NCBI RefSeq assembly: GCF_002443255.2
Contig: NW_019211456.1
Coordinates: 31,431,341-31,495,340 of the forward strand
Direction: 5' to 3'
Length of the DNA: 64,000 nucleotides
DNA from: Varroa destructor
Taxonomy: Eukaryota; Arthropoda; Arachnida; Mesostigmata; Varroidae
Shown here: one piece after another, positions 50,201-62,657 of the stretch
Layout of the letters: each line of letters starts with the position of its first letter
How positions within the stretch are numbered: the stretch's first letter is position 1
Notes under the pieces: model-generated
What the model saw: the letters and a program-made list of their open reading frames with translations, nothing else
The model's database searches: none
Told to the model about the DNA's origin: nothing
Program-made: the position numbers and the translations under genes

Positions 50201-53200
50201 TAATAGCAGTCCAATAGAAAATCTAAAAATATGATGCGCTACTCTTCTCAGATGGTACTTTTAGGACGTACATTGTCGTCGGAAATAGAGGTCTTGCTTG
50301 AAGAACATGAAGAGCTGGCACCAGCAGCGGTGAAGGTGATTCTTCGAGTTGCGGCTGTCAAAGAATCGGGTAGTGAGAACGGTCTTACTATTAACGCCCT
50401 TGAAGAGGTACCACCGGAAGTATTATGCAAAATTTTATAGACTCATGTTAATTTATGGTCACACCAGTATATGCCGGCGTGGAGGAAAGGCTTTGCAGCT
50501 AGTACAATGAATCAAATCGACCATGCTAAGAAACTTGCTAAGAGAACAGCCAATAAGTGCACAAGGTCTTAAATTAGAACTAAAAGTTCAATTGAATTCG
50601 CCTTTCAAAAACATTTATGGATTTTTACTAGATTAAGTTTTTGCATGAGTATTTTTTTAATCATTAATTTTGCGATGTGTCCTTAGCGTTCAAACGACCT
50701 CCTGTTGGTGATCTTGTCTGAAGCTTTTGAATGCGATGCGCAAAGTACTCCGCTTCTCCGAGACTATTTCAAGAGGAAGTCCTTTCAGAAAGCACTTGAT
50801 GAAGCCGTGCAAGGCCCATCAAAGTGGGACGTCCTTCAGGCCTGTTTGCACCTCTGTGGAAAAACGGATCTTCAACTCTTTCCTGGTATGGAGTCATCAA
50901 ACAATTTTCCTAAATTATAGATTTGCTTTACTTGTAAGCAGTGGGTTATCTGGATGGATATGTGCTGTTAAGACGCGATGGATTTGAGTAAATTTCCTTT
51001 GACAATCAATTAGTTCTCGTTATTGTTGTTGTTGTTGTTGTGTTTGAATCCTTTTAGAAGCTATTGTTAAGTGGTTAATACAGAAACTCGTCGAGACGGT
51101 GACTGGTATATCTCCAAAGGAATTTACAGATTTAGCTGCAGCACTTCCCGATTTGTCTGAAGAACTCCTTCAGTTTTGTGAGGTTGTGCATTCGCTCTTC
51201 GATTTGAGTAGTGATGTGTGGACTTTGCCGGTAAGTTGATCTCTAAGATCTGGTATATGACAAAAGGCCCGAACGTTACGTTGTTGCGAGCGAATCAGTA
51301 CCAATTCTAAAAATAATTCTTTACCTTTTTTTTGTTCTTTGTTGTTTGTCCTTTGTTGACGTATTGTTAACTGCGAAATTCGAATTTAGGCTTTTTACCA
51401 ATATCCGTTTAGCAATAAAACGGTCTAACACGAGTTCATTTTCGATTCTATGGGTTCTGTTTTAGGACATGTCGACTTTGATTAAAGCTACCTACGAAGC
51501 CAGTCTAGAATGGGGAGAATTAGCAGGGGCTGATTCCAGCATTAGCAACAGACAAAACGGCGAAGCACCCTCAACGTCAACACTTACGGAGGATATCGAA
51601 GGTCCTGAACAGGTGGCGAACCGTCTCAAAGATGTTTGGGCTGGTGCTTTGGCTCATTCTGTCTATGAACTGGTCCAAGACAATGTCCAGAAAAGTAGGA
51701 CAGTGGCCCTGAACTGTCGACTCAGTTTGATTGATGACATCAAAATGAGAATATGCCATGCCTCAGAGGGTCAAGTGTAAGTATTTAGGAAGAGCTAATT
51801 ATACACACATATATAGGCCAAAACAATCCTCAGCATATTTTTGATAAAAAAAAATATTTCTCATCCATCTACTACAGTTTTTTTCCTTACTAACAAAAGC
51901 ATATCTTTTTTACTTCCTAGTGCAAATTGGCTAGACTTGTGCAAGTATAGCTTATTGAATGCCATCTACAGTTCCTCATGTCTTGAGTCAGTCTCTATAT
52001 TCACCCGTATGTTTCAGTAAATATCTGACTCGAGCCTCTTTTGAGCTGGTCGGTGATGACGAGGATGACCTAACTTTTCTCAAGAGGTTGGTGCCGTCCT
52101 CTTCGGAGCTAGAAACCATCTGCGTTGAGAATCGGTAAGGAAATGTCTTAAGGGTTTTTTGTTCCTTAATATATACCATTTACATATACCATGTAAAACC
52201 ATTTGAGGTTTGGCTCTTACCTTCGCGGTGTTTTCGAACTAGGATTGGAGATCACGCTCAAAGCTTGGCCTTAACAAGAGGCGAAGGACCTGTTATCCTT
52301 TCGGATGGCGATTACTTGGAGAACCCCGGTAAGTATAGATTATCTCAATCCGCATTAGTGCCTTCAATATTTCGTTTCTTAAACCAATAGCACTCGATTC
52401 CAGAGACTGATCATAGCTATCCAGGAATCTAATGGTATTTTAATGTTTACTCTATAGGTGAAGTTCTACGAAACACGTGTCAGATTCTGCTAGAAGTGTG
52501 TGCTTCAAAGAAAGCGGTCCATCTAATAGATATCAACTTCCTTCTGTTAGCTAATTTTGTTGAGGTAAGTAAAGACCAATACGTCATGCGGGCGTGCTCA
52601 CAAACATGCGTAGTTTTTCTTTCTAATTTCCAAATAGCTCTCGGATCTATGCTTCTTTGGCTCGCGTTGCTGTTACTATATGCTTTTCCCATATAGAAAT
52701 AATTTTTTATTAAGTATTAAAACACAACCGATGTGTTTTAGCTGAACGAGTTTGAAGTTTAGGTTGGATGGGCCTAGTGCAATTTGTACCTTGTATTTTG
52801 GTCTTAAGTATGTTTCATGGTTGTTTGCTCAACAAAGCTTGAATTGTAGCAAAAATGTAAACCAAAAATATAAGAACTAATAGGTCATGGGTGGAGCCAG
52901 CTTTATGGCATTCCGACTGTTTATTTCGAATAAGTAATAGTAACTATCCATTAGTAACAGCATTCCTGTAGAGGCAGAATCAAATCTAACAATTTTCAGT
53001 TCATTTTCAGTCGCAGCCTCGACTCAAATTTGTCGTAGCCACCCTCATCGACGATGCACCCAGAGCAGCCTCTGTAGTCATGAACCTGGCGCGTCGAAAA
53101 AATGCTCATTGGCACCTCGTGCTTGACTCACTATTAGCTTCAGTGGAAATGCTCCGACCAAATTCAGTATGGCATTGGACTGACTGCCCCCCGGATGTAA

Positions 53201-56200
53201 AACAGGTAGATCAGCAGCATCTATAAGTGATATCCAATCCGAAATAAACTGTCTCTGTATCATTTTCATCAAAAATACCATATGATTTTATTGGCATACT
53301 AAAACTGCTTCAGCGAAGTAGGATATTGCTCATATTGCTACTCTTTACTTTGTTTTTTCAGGTATTTATTCAATACGAACGTGATGAGATGAAAGCGAAT
53401 CAGCTACTTAGCGAGACGGTGGCTCAGGTAATGGCCTCAGAGGATTTCATAGATCCCAACCTTCTCTGTTTAGCTTCGAGGTAAGTAAAAGTAATAGGAA
53501 CTAAAACTGAAATTCAGATGAATAATTGTTTTTTTTATACTTTAAAATCCCAGTGAAACAACGTGCGAGGCGTCAAGCTACTATTTAAAGATAACTCGTT
53601 GAAGTTCAAGGGTAACGAGGTACCCTCCCAAACGTTATCGTTTAATGTTGTTAAGGATCACCGTGGTGTGGGTGGCTAAGTTGTGGCTGAGCATCCTTTG
53701 AGTGCGTTAACATAGTAATCGTGAAGACAAATTGAATTCCAGTTTTACCGAACGATTATTGCGGAATATTGCTACCATGTTGATTTACAGGTCAGTTGAA
53801 GAAGAAGCTAGATAAGTTTGGCGAAACCCGTCTACAAAAATGCCTCATGGCTAGAATACCAGACGTAAAAAGATTATATAACATTTAAGTTTACAAGGTT
53901 AGTCGAATTTAGGAAATCGATGGACTTATGTTGCGACTGATGCCTGATATAGGTGTCTACGGCGCGCGTCTGGCGAGAGTCGAGATTTGGACACCGTGAG
54001 GTTGCTCAATGCAATGCAGGGCTTTAAAGGACGTCAGCCCGGTCTGTTTGATGCTTCTAGGTTAGTGCTAAAGTGAATTTATGTGCTAATGTATGGCGTA
54101 AATCCAACCTTTATGATGAACGCTTGTGGGATATTTAGTTACATGGGAGAATATTTCGGCTGTCGTTGTATTTCTATATTCCTAGCAAAACTATATATAT
54201 ATATATAAGGATTGGAGTAATGCTGATTGCGCACGATGGAGGTCAGCATAGTATGGTCTATATGGATTGCGCGGATCGCACCTGAACAGCATTACAAATA
54301 TCCTCTTAAAAAACAAAAAGAAAATTTAAACAAAGCAGTTTTATTATTTATGGATTTATACTAATTAAACCATTTGTATACAAAAATTTGACTGATTATA
54401 TTTCATATCGTTTTGATATATATAATTTTAGCCCGACTGGCTTCCATTTGGCTCTATGTGGGTTCTTCATTGCTGTCCTGACTCATTGTCGACCTGCACT
54501 TAAACCACTGAATTGGGACTTCATTTTGCTTACATTGACGTCAATGGTAGAAACGTTTTCATGGACGAATCCAACATCGGCCTCCGGTAAAGCCTCAGAG
54601 CCAACAAGGGTCGCCTCTCGAATATGGACGGGTTGCGGGATAGCGCTCACGGAGGCAATTTCCCTAATAAGCAAGCTGTCCGCGGAAGAAGATGAAAATG
54701 ACCAAGTTCCTCACGGAGTGCGCCATGAATGGAAAAACTTCTATCAGAGTGTTATCGTTCAGACACTGATACCTTTAATGACGATGGGTTAGTAGAATTT
54801 TCACTGCACGTGCAGCGTACCGAATCATTCTTAGTCAAATTTCTATAAGGCCAGAATGTTATTTGCTATATGCATAGGGTTATTAAGTGAATAGATCGAA
54901 ACCAAGACACATTAGCTTAAAATAGTTGCGGGAAAAACTTGCCCTATAACCTTAAATCTCGTGGTTCAGATATTAGAAGCTCTACATAACCCATTTTGTA
55001 CTTCTTATAGCGCCAAAGAAGCTATCTCAACTTCCTGGCATCGTACTGGAAAGTGTGGCACATGCGTACACATTTATGGATCCGGAAGAGGTGAAGAAAC
55101 ACTGGACTAATGGAGATGAGCTGGGCTTTAACGGAATTTTAGGACAGCTTTGTGGATTACTGATCACTGATTCCCTGTCCGTGCAATTCGCTGCATACTC
55201 GCTTGCATCTCGGTATGCTAAAGTCTGCTCACGTAAACATGTTCAGCATACACTTTCTGCTGGAATCAGTCCATTTAGTTTCATTTGCACTAACTGCGCA
55301 TGCACAGGGTGACCTCTAAAGTACTTGACAGCGCATCGTATACTGATATAGACATAATTCATTTTAACTTTGATTGTCGTTTCGATGCGTAAAGTTCTAC
55401 CAAAGCCTCAGCAAGTACCCAATTTTCGGATATTGACTATCGAAGTAGATGGCTATTTTGTGCTATAGATGATTTAGACTTTTTATAGAAATAGTAATAT
55501 ATGTAATAGCCCTTTTCATGTTTTTTTATGAGTGCATTTTCCATGGGATTCATACATTTATCGAAGTAGTGCCACCAGTAAACTCTTCGGACTCAGAAAA
55601 TTAGTACTCAGCAACGTATTGATATATGTATATATGTAAATCTAGAATTGTAGGCGAAGCAACGCGAGAACACGATGAATTAGTAGAGGAGCAGGACGAT
55701 ATGTTAGAGGACGGTACTACAGTAGATCGAAATGAAAAAGGGATTCCCATTGATGAGACGCTTCTTGAGTGCTTGAAGGTAAATATTTTCAATACGAAAG
55801 AAGGCATCCTCTAACATTTGGAAATCACGCATGGATTCTTTGATTAATGATGTTTTCCGATCCTTGGTTTAGGTGATCTTGGTGAGAAAGCATTGGCCCT
55901 AAGCTGTTTGAACAACTCAACTCTATTATTAAATGTAATTCTGTGTGTTAAACTGTAATTATTAATTTGCTTTGCTGTTTACTTTCTAGGACGCTACAAT
56001 TTCAATGTCCATGCTGACTAAACGATATGCAATAGAAGATCCTCTCCCGGAGGCCTCGCTAATACCCACAGATCGAACGGCTGTGTCCGGATACCTGTTA
56101 ACGTGCTCGCTTGCTCTTCAATTTTGCGTAAAATCCGCGCGACAGGTACCTGTTCGGGCTCGGATATATGTATATATAAAACTTTTTCTTTTAAATAAAA

Positions 56201-58325
56201 TTTCAACACTAATTGTGCGGTTCGTGAGTTAAAGGAAGTAGAAATTTTTATATTTTCCGTTTATAAACTACTCATACATACTTATATAATTCAATCGATA
56301 ATGTAACTATATGTATATGTAACTATATCTATATGAAGGTCCGCGCACTCTATATACGGTTTTTGGAAGAGCAAGATCACATGGCTCGCTATCTGCGAAA
56401 CCTCTTCATTCTTATGCCTCGTCAGCCACCGGTTAACGCTTTTAGTTTTGGCCTTTTGGACGGTAAGTTTCACTAGTTTTTTTTTTATCTTGTACTTTCT
56501 GTACTTCAAATTGTCACTTACTTAGAGCGCCTCTATGTTTTTGGTGGGGGGGGGGGATGCATTTGCTGGAATTCGTGTTCTTACGGCATTTACAAGATGA
56601 GCCATGGAATGAGCACTAATTTTTTATCCTGTCCAAATTTTTTTTTTGCAGAGCGCCCAACGACACTTGTCCATATTATTTGCTGGTCACTAGTACAGAT
56701 CTGCACACTAGTGCCCGGAGTCCTTCGTTCTTGGTACATGCAGCTAAGCGACTATAAAGAGGTGAACTATTTGCACAAAGAATCATGAAATTTAACAATC
56801 AAGACGCAAATGCGAAAAAAACGAGTAGTACATTGAACGATATGTCCTTTCAGTAGATATAATTGACCACCAAAAGTGTTTAAAAACGGAAAATCAGAAT
56901 AACGTTAATAGTAAAATTCATTTCTAGGCCCAAATCGTTGAGAAGATAACGACCAAATACGTATCACCGCTATTAATTGAGCGCGAATTGGCCAATGTAC
57001 GAAGTGGATCTCACCGCCTGGAGAATGTCTCGGTCGCAGCACTACCGTCAACCAGAGAAATCAAAGCAACCTATATTCTCGACGACGTCACGAAGCGTAT
57101 ACAAATTTCTATTCAAATGGATGCATGTCATCCACTTAAGAAAATACAGATTATAAGTACGTCTACCACCCATCGAAATATCGTTATGCAGGATAGGGAA
57201 TGCACTAAATCAGATCTAGCTTGATAATAATTGTTCCTATCTTATTGCACCCAACATTTAGCGCACAAAATGTACAAGCTCAAGTAGCTATCGCCGTTCT
57301 ACTAGTATAGCATATCGATAGTAGCCGTCCACCTGCCCGTATGCCATAATACCACCACGTGACGCTAACACGTCGTAATTATAAACAGGAAAGGCCAGTT
57401 TCTTATGTTGACTGAGGCGATTGCCAGCTGCTGTTATGATCCTTTTTAAGGCTTATTTGGATGTTTCTAATAGAGGAGCACAAAAGATTACAGTGAAAAC
57501 TTGTTTTTTACTTTTATGCTTTTTTGTTACTTCAGACAACTGTGAACAGGTGCCGGTGTCCGCACAAAAGTGGCGTCAATGGCTCTACAATTTGAGTTGG
57601 TTTCTTAATGAAAACGGCTCCATCCAGGAGGGATTGTCGAACTGGAAACGTAAGCTTTCGCAAACGCCATTGTATTCCATAACGAGTACAACTACTGTAT
57701 AAAGATAAAAAATTAAGCTTATCTTTCTAATAGTGTTAATTCATATATAACCCTAATACATTTCGTGTAAATCAATGATTTTAGATTATCCCATAGAGCG
57801 CATGAAAACGATCGGAAAGTGACCATGTTTTGCATGATTAACATTACAGAAAATCTCGACCGCAGACTTGAAAACGGTGGTGAAGAATGTTGTATTTGTT
57901 TCTCGGTTGTGCATATGACGACTCTCCGACTACCAAATTACCCATGCCGAACATGCAGGAGAGTGTTCCACAAAACGTGTATTGTAAGTAGGAACATTTG
58001 TTTTCGTTTACTCTTATAAACTCGATTCTTTTTTTGTGAACGCAACTTACCCACTGTATCTTCCATACGTCACACATCCTTCCAATAGATTTTTACTCCA
58101 CACATTCGTATAACACTCTCGACAAGCTCCATACCGTAATAGTTTCTTTCGACTCGTAATCATTAATACAGCAACTTCCCTAATATTTAAAGGAGAACGT
58201 AGTACCTCTGTGTTTGAATTTGGCATTACCGCTTCATTAACTTGCTTTTTTTATTATTATTGCAGTACAAGTGGTTGCAACATGGCCACGCAACATGCCC
58301 GGCCTGCCGAACGCTCATCGCGTAG
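44271..58325 (+). CDS. LTN1: E3 ubiquitin-protein ligase listerin
   Basis: Listerin is the ligase of the ribosome-associated quality-control complex: it binds 60S subunits that carry stalled nascent chains and ubiquitinates the chain. The model has 32 coding exons whose phases all agree, from the ATG at 44271 to the TAG at 58323-58325. It gives 1,772 residues, close to human LTN1. The first exon encodes MVKKQHVPRTKGNAK, matching the conserved basic start of the family. The conserved N-terminal domain (FWTRNFNRL, then DADRRIREAT) and HEAT-like repeats follow, with the VRFG block in the middle. The C-terminus has an RWD-like region (SAQKWRQWLYNLS) and a C4HC3 RING with ligands C1722, C1725, C1741, C1744, H1749, C1752, C1764 and C1767. 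Nothing essential is missing. Confidence 0.96.
44271..58325 (+). other. Exon map of LTN1
   Basis: Coding exons: 44271-44315, 45937-46039, 46126-46310, 46562-46792, 47028-47216, 47439-47615, 47875-48074, 48275-48449, 48719-48955, 49151-49408, 49556-49837, 50252-50407, 50687-50885, 51058-51230, 51466-51776, 52018-52134, 52243-52328, 52458-52564, 53011-53205, 53362-53480, 53743-53790, 53953-54060, 54432-54787, 55011-55212, 55646-55778, 55990-56145, 56339-56462, 56652-56761, 56928-57156, 57536-57649, 57850-57983, 58266-58325. They sum to 5,319 bases. All junctions are GT-AG. The donor at 48956 (AAA|GTTCGC) is weak. The acceptor at 49556 is a tandem CAGCAG, so a one-Gln variant is possible. Confidence 0.85.
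44810..44847. repeat. Imperfect 15-bp hairpin in LTN1 intron 1
   Basis: The arms 44810-44824 and 44833-44847 pair at 14 of 15 positions around an 8-base loop. A short TA run lies directly before the left arm. This could be a small foldback element or chance in AT-rich DNA. Confidence 0.7.
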
Positions 58326-58491
58326 ATAACATTAGTTAGTCGCTTCCGTACCTTTGGCCCCTAATGGAAGTGAGCCGCTTTGTGACAATATGCGTCTGAA
58401 GACAGCATGAATGGATGCGGGCTACTGAGGAATTATGTGGTGCAATGCAGTTTTCTTTAACTATTAGTTTAACTTGACTTATAATTGTGTA

Positions 58492-58497
58492 AATAAA
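58492..58497 (+). terminator. LTN1 poly(A) signal
   Basis: AATAAA 167 bases after the LTN1 stop codon, with T-rich sequence following. Confidence 0.6.
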
Positions 58498-58733
58498 ATG
58501 GGCTAATTTTTACAAAAATTATTACATTATTCTCCCTTCGGAAATATCCTGTAAATATATGTAACAGTTTTAAGCTCGGCGTTTATTAGGAAAACTATCA
58601 TTTGTGGTTGGACAAGTATAAAAACGATTAAAATAATGAGTTGACTTCTACAGATAGTAAACAGTACAATCACACGTTGGACAAAGAGGGTATACATTGC
58701 ATTGGGAAATGAACTACACATAGTATTGCGTTT

Positions 58734-58833
58734 NNNNNNNNNNNNNNNNNNNNNNNNNNNNNNNNNNNNNNNNNNNNNNNNNNNNNNNNNNNNNNNNNNN
58801 NNNNNNNNNNNNNNNNNNNNNNNNNNNNNNNNN
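58734..58833. other. Assembly gap (100 N)
   Basis: Exactly 100 N, the usual placeholder for a scaffold gap of unknown size. The right flank starts with TATATATTTATTTATTTATT, so a simple repeat probably broke the assembly. Distances across this point are not reliable. Confidence 0.99.
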
Positions 58834-60315
58834 TATATATTTATTTATTTATTTGACATCAAACAGAGTCAACACACTTAGATAACAGTCTGTGATAACA
58901 TATAAGCTTAGCAGCAAGAACACTCAGAGTAGTAGGACAGTCCTTGTAGCGGATGTTCTACAGAACCTTTCAATGAGCACGTCTCGGATAAAGTCGATCT
59001 ATATACAATTTTTACATCAGGACCCATTGAGCGTGGTCCTTCACAACGCCAAGCCGTTTTCGAGTCAATATCCCGTGTTTTATTTCCTCGAAAATAGCAG
59101 TTCGTAGTTTTCGCAGTATCCATTTGACTCACCTGATTGTATTGTATCATATGTTGAATTTGTGTCATTTTGTTTTAATTCGAAATTCTGCCTACATCAA
59201 AATCAGATTTGGTGTGTAATGAAACAGTTTCCGATTTCCCCTAAATCTTAGCCTTATTCTGGTTTAAATAATTGTTTCGTTGAGAGTTGTCCGGTCATGA
59301 TGTACAGGATGGTGTATTCAAATTGGAAAAGTTTTAGCGCAAAAAAATTTAGCATCTATCTGCTATTTTTAACACCAGACGAAGGCAACAAACTTGCCAT
59401 CATAGCGAACAACAGTGCGTAGTTTTCGGAATCTGATTTAAGGTTAGCATTAGCCTAAATTAGATTATACAATTTCTTCGCGCTGAATGAGTTCCCGAAA
59501 TTGTTTTTTATGAGGTACACTGGAAATTAGAAATAAATATACAAGGTTTGAAAATTAATCAAAATGGTTCAAAAAGCGATTTTTGATGCATCTGGGGTAC
59601 TGATATAGAATTTAACTTAAATTTAAATTAAAATGGGAGATATTAATTAGGTCGTCTTCGCGCGTTTTTGGCTGTTTTGAGCTCTTGCGTTTCCTATGAC
59701 GAAAAAGTACGAGTTCGTACATAGGTCGAATTTTCATAACTTCGGCTACTAGCTTGTCAACGGACAAAATGACATTATTTTACATTCTATAAGGACTAGT
59801 TCGGCGTACTTTTACGCCATTTGTTATCTTAAACCACTAACATCATTCTAGTTGGTCATGATCGGTCAACGTTGCTTGATCGTTGGCAATAAATTCTATC
59901 ATACATTCAGTAAGCTATGTATTCAGTACACTTGTCTGCGATAGTCTATGAATGTTTTTACCAATGTAGTTATGGTCAACTAGATTTTGTTTTAGATTAG
60001 GAACAAAGACTCTAATGTTGGTTTTTTATCCATTCACTTATGGTAAACAACATTTCATTGTTTATATTTCTTCCTGTAACACGTGATTTAGTTATCTACT
60101 TTTCGTTCCGCCTAATCGTGTTTTGAAAATTTATTTAAATGTGTCTCCTCACTTAGACTTCTAGTTAAGCCAATTTGACATGTTTAATTCGATTAGATAT
60201 GAATTCCTATAGGGATAAGGGTTTGCACTGAATGTTTCCTTATGGCATAAGAGTCTTCAACCGAATCTGTCTTTGCCGAATTCTGCCATTTTGGATACTT
60301 GTGATCATAGAATAT
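58834..60315. other. Non-coding stretch
   Basis: AT-rich sequence between two convergent genes. The frames at 58892-59107 (plus) and 58908-59168 (minus) have no motif. I see nothing else. Confidence 0.5.
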
Positions 60316-60321
60316 TTTATT
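60316..60321 (-). terminator. Candidate poly(A) signal for the His/Lys-rich gene
   Basis: TTTATT on the plus strand gives AATAAA on the minus strand, about 80 bases after the stop codon at 60399-60401. Confidence 0.45.
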
Positions 60322-60398
60322 TATTGTTCGTTGTTGGAACCCTACGGGATTAATAACAATATGCTGATTATTTGCGGGTCTGAATGTTGCTCTTTAAG

Positions 60399-62657
60399 CT
60401 ATTCCTCTTCATCGTGGGCCATACTTCCGGCGGAATGGAAACTGCGTCGCTCGTAATCGGCGATTGGTCCAGATCCTAGGGCAACATGTTCATCTACGCG
60501 AAAACAAATTGTCGGCACGACGAAAGCATTGATATTGTAACTTTAATATAAAGATGTTAAATTCATATAATACTTTGAAAGTATTGATAAACATTCCAAG
60601 TTCGCTTGCATATTGCTTCAAGATAAAATTCGTGGTCTTTACCTTCAGACGGGTCTCCAATACGGTTGTCTTTAGTGACGGTTTTGGCATTGTACGAGTA
60701 GGAACCCGTTGAGCGAATATATGGGTCTGCGTTTTCCTTAGCATAGCTCCTGAATAGAGTCGAAGGTATAAAGATAAGCGGACCATGAGATAGAGCTGTA
60801 TGTATCCAACAGAAAGCAATTTATTGTCATCACCATCTTGCCAAATGTGCTATAGTTTTTTAATTATTATACACAAGCAGGATGACCATCATCAACCGGT
60901 GGAGCATTTGATGCTTTTGTGTCTAAACTAAGCACAAAAGTATAATTTGTGTTAGTATTGAATAAAGCTTTCATTGTGTCTTTAGGTTTATAACAATGAG
61001 ATCTTCGAAGTTTCTGTTGTTACTACTCATTATTAGCTACTCTAACGTACTTAGCGCATATTAGAGTCAGAGCGGTAGTGCTTGTTGGATGGTATTGCAT
61101 TGCATATTTAAGCATGCTTGCTACTTACTTATACTTCCCGGAACTTGCGGCTTTTACGTATTCTCCTACAGGTTTCTTGCGATAGGTGCGCTTTTCCTCA
61201 ATCTCCAACTCGTCGTAGTCTTTGGGTACAATCTTCTTACGCTTATTGATCTTAGGCGCATCGATTACCTAACGTAGAATTATCACTGTCTTTAAACACC
61301 GCGAAAAAGTTCTTTGGATGCACCAAAATCGAGTGGCCTACATGCTTCGTTAATTTTAAAATTAGTTCTACATCAGATTTTGTTTCTATTATACAGTGTT
61401 TATCAATAACTAGAAGCTCGCTTGGCTAATGCCTCGTTTGTGCTTGCAAAAATTCAACGTGTTCCACCTGTCACAACCCAACCTTTTTTATAGGTTGTCA
61501 CCCAACAAAAGCGGCGCCCTTATTTCAAAGACGACCAAGATCAAGAAGTTTATTTCCAGCCAGATAGTCTCTATTGTCACTCAGAGAAGTTTACTACTAT
61601 AGTTGGCTATCACCTTTATCCCACTTGATCAAAAAATAGTTTGATGCTTTGAGTCGCCTTACGGTGTTCGTTAAATGTAAGAGATCATTTTGCACTCCAA
61701 TACCTTAAGTCCACCGCTGGATAACGCTCGGGGCCGTCCGATCTCAAACGAAATGCGCGGTCGCGGCCTACTCGATTGCTTCGCTTCGCCAGTACGGTGA
61801 TGATCTACAACATGCTCCTCAACGACCTAATATAAACAAGATGGTGAAGTGATGAATAGTGTGCCACGCGCGCGTTTACAAATATGTGAAAACATCAAAG
61901 TAATCATAAGAGTTCGCCAGATGGCACTCCTAAGTTGAAATAACATTTCTAGACTAACTCGATCCGCCCGCATCTTTTAAATATAGTAAACTGATATTTT
62001 TTCAACTCAGTCAAATTTGAATTTTGTCAATTGCTGAAAGGCATGTAAAACGGTAGATTATCTATTGTCGAGTATGAATCGCGATCTCATACCATGGATT
62101 AGCCGAGCGTCGCTGACACTGTTCGATTTGACATAATTTTCTCGTAACTTGTGCTATCGAGCATACTAACTATGGTGGGTCATTTAGTCCTTAATTTAAA
62201 GAAAAATGTAGCCTTACAATAGCTTAATATTACAAACAACATAAACAAAATTGTATGCCATAATTTTTCTTATTTGATTAGTCTTACGGCTGATGAAGTT
62301 TGCTAAGTTAAGGTTAGAGAGTTACGCGCGATTCCAGCTCCCATTGTCCAATAAAAATGTAATCGAGTGATCTTTCGATGGTCACCTCTTCTTCTTCATC
62401 GTAGTGATGATGGTGGTGATGGGTTGTCTTCTTTGGGTGTCTTCTGGTCTTGATAACAGCGTCCATCCCAAGCTTAATTCCATGACCGTGGCTCAGTGGT
62501 TGAACGCCAATGTTGATCACGCTGTTGTGTTAGAAGATCATAACAACAGATAACGACAGATATTAGGAATCGTTGTTAGATCTGTAAATATATGAGATAT
62601 TAAATTATACCATTTGAGTGTCGATTTTAACAGCAGTGTACTTGTCAAAGGGCCAAG
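60399..62657 (-). CDS. Unrecognised His/Lys-rich protein, 5' end missing
   Basis: Six minus-strand exons join in frame: 62611-62657 (weakest), 62386-62521, 61704-61826, 61129-61268, 60643-60749 and 60399-60493, ending at the TAG 60401-60399. They give 215 residues. Features in order: GVQPLSHGHGIKLGMDAV, a basic run (KTRRHPKK), six His in a row, an acidic run (DEEEE), a His/Glu block, an Arg/Pro block (SSRPRPRISFEIGRPR), a Lys/Glu-rich block (INKRKKIVPKDYDELEIEEK), a Tyr/Ser-rich block, and the C-terminus AGSMAHDEEE. No known domain, membrane helix or cysteine framework is visible. A secreted or cuticle-associated role is possible, but no signal peptide was found, so this is only a guess. The start exon should lie above 62.66 kb. 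The gene is convergent with LTN1. Confidence 0.7.

Noticed and set aside
51921..52009. Possible extra LTN1 exon before the tttcag at 52017
   Set aside because: The intron left between it and the next exon would be about 11 bases. The direct join 51776 to 52018 is in phase.
53544..53600. Possible LTN1 exon after the CCAG at 53552
   Set aside because: The frame meets a stop with no usable donor, while the 48-base exon at 53743-53790 fits phase on both sides.
57783..57816. Possible extra LTN1 mini-exon starting after TTTTAG
   Set aside because: It would need a following intron of about 31 bases. Joining 57649 directly to 57850 keeps phase and matches listerin.
61089..61277. Plus-strand 62-codon hydrophobic frame
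   Set aside because: It is the complement of exon 61129-61268 of the His/Lys-rich gene, which joins its neighbours in frame.
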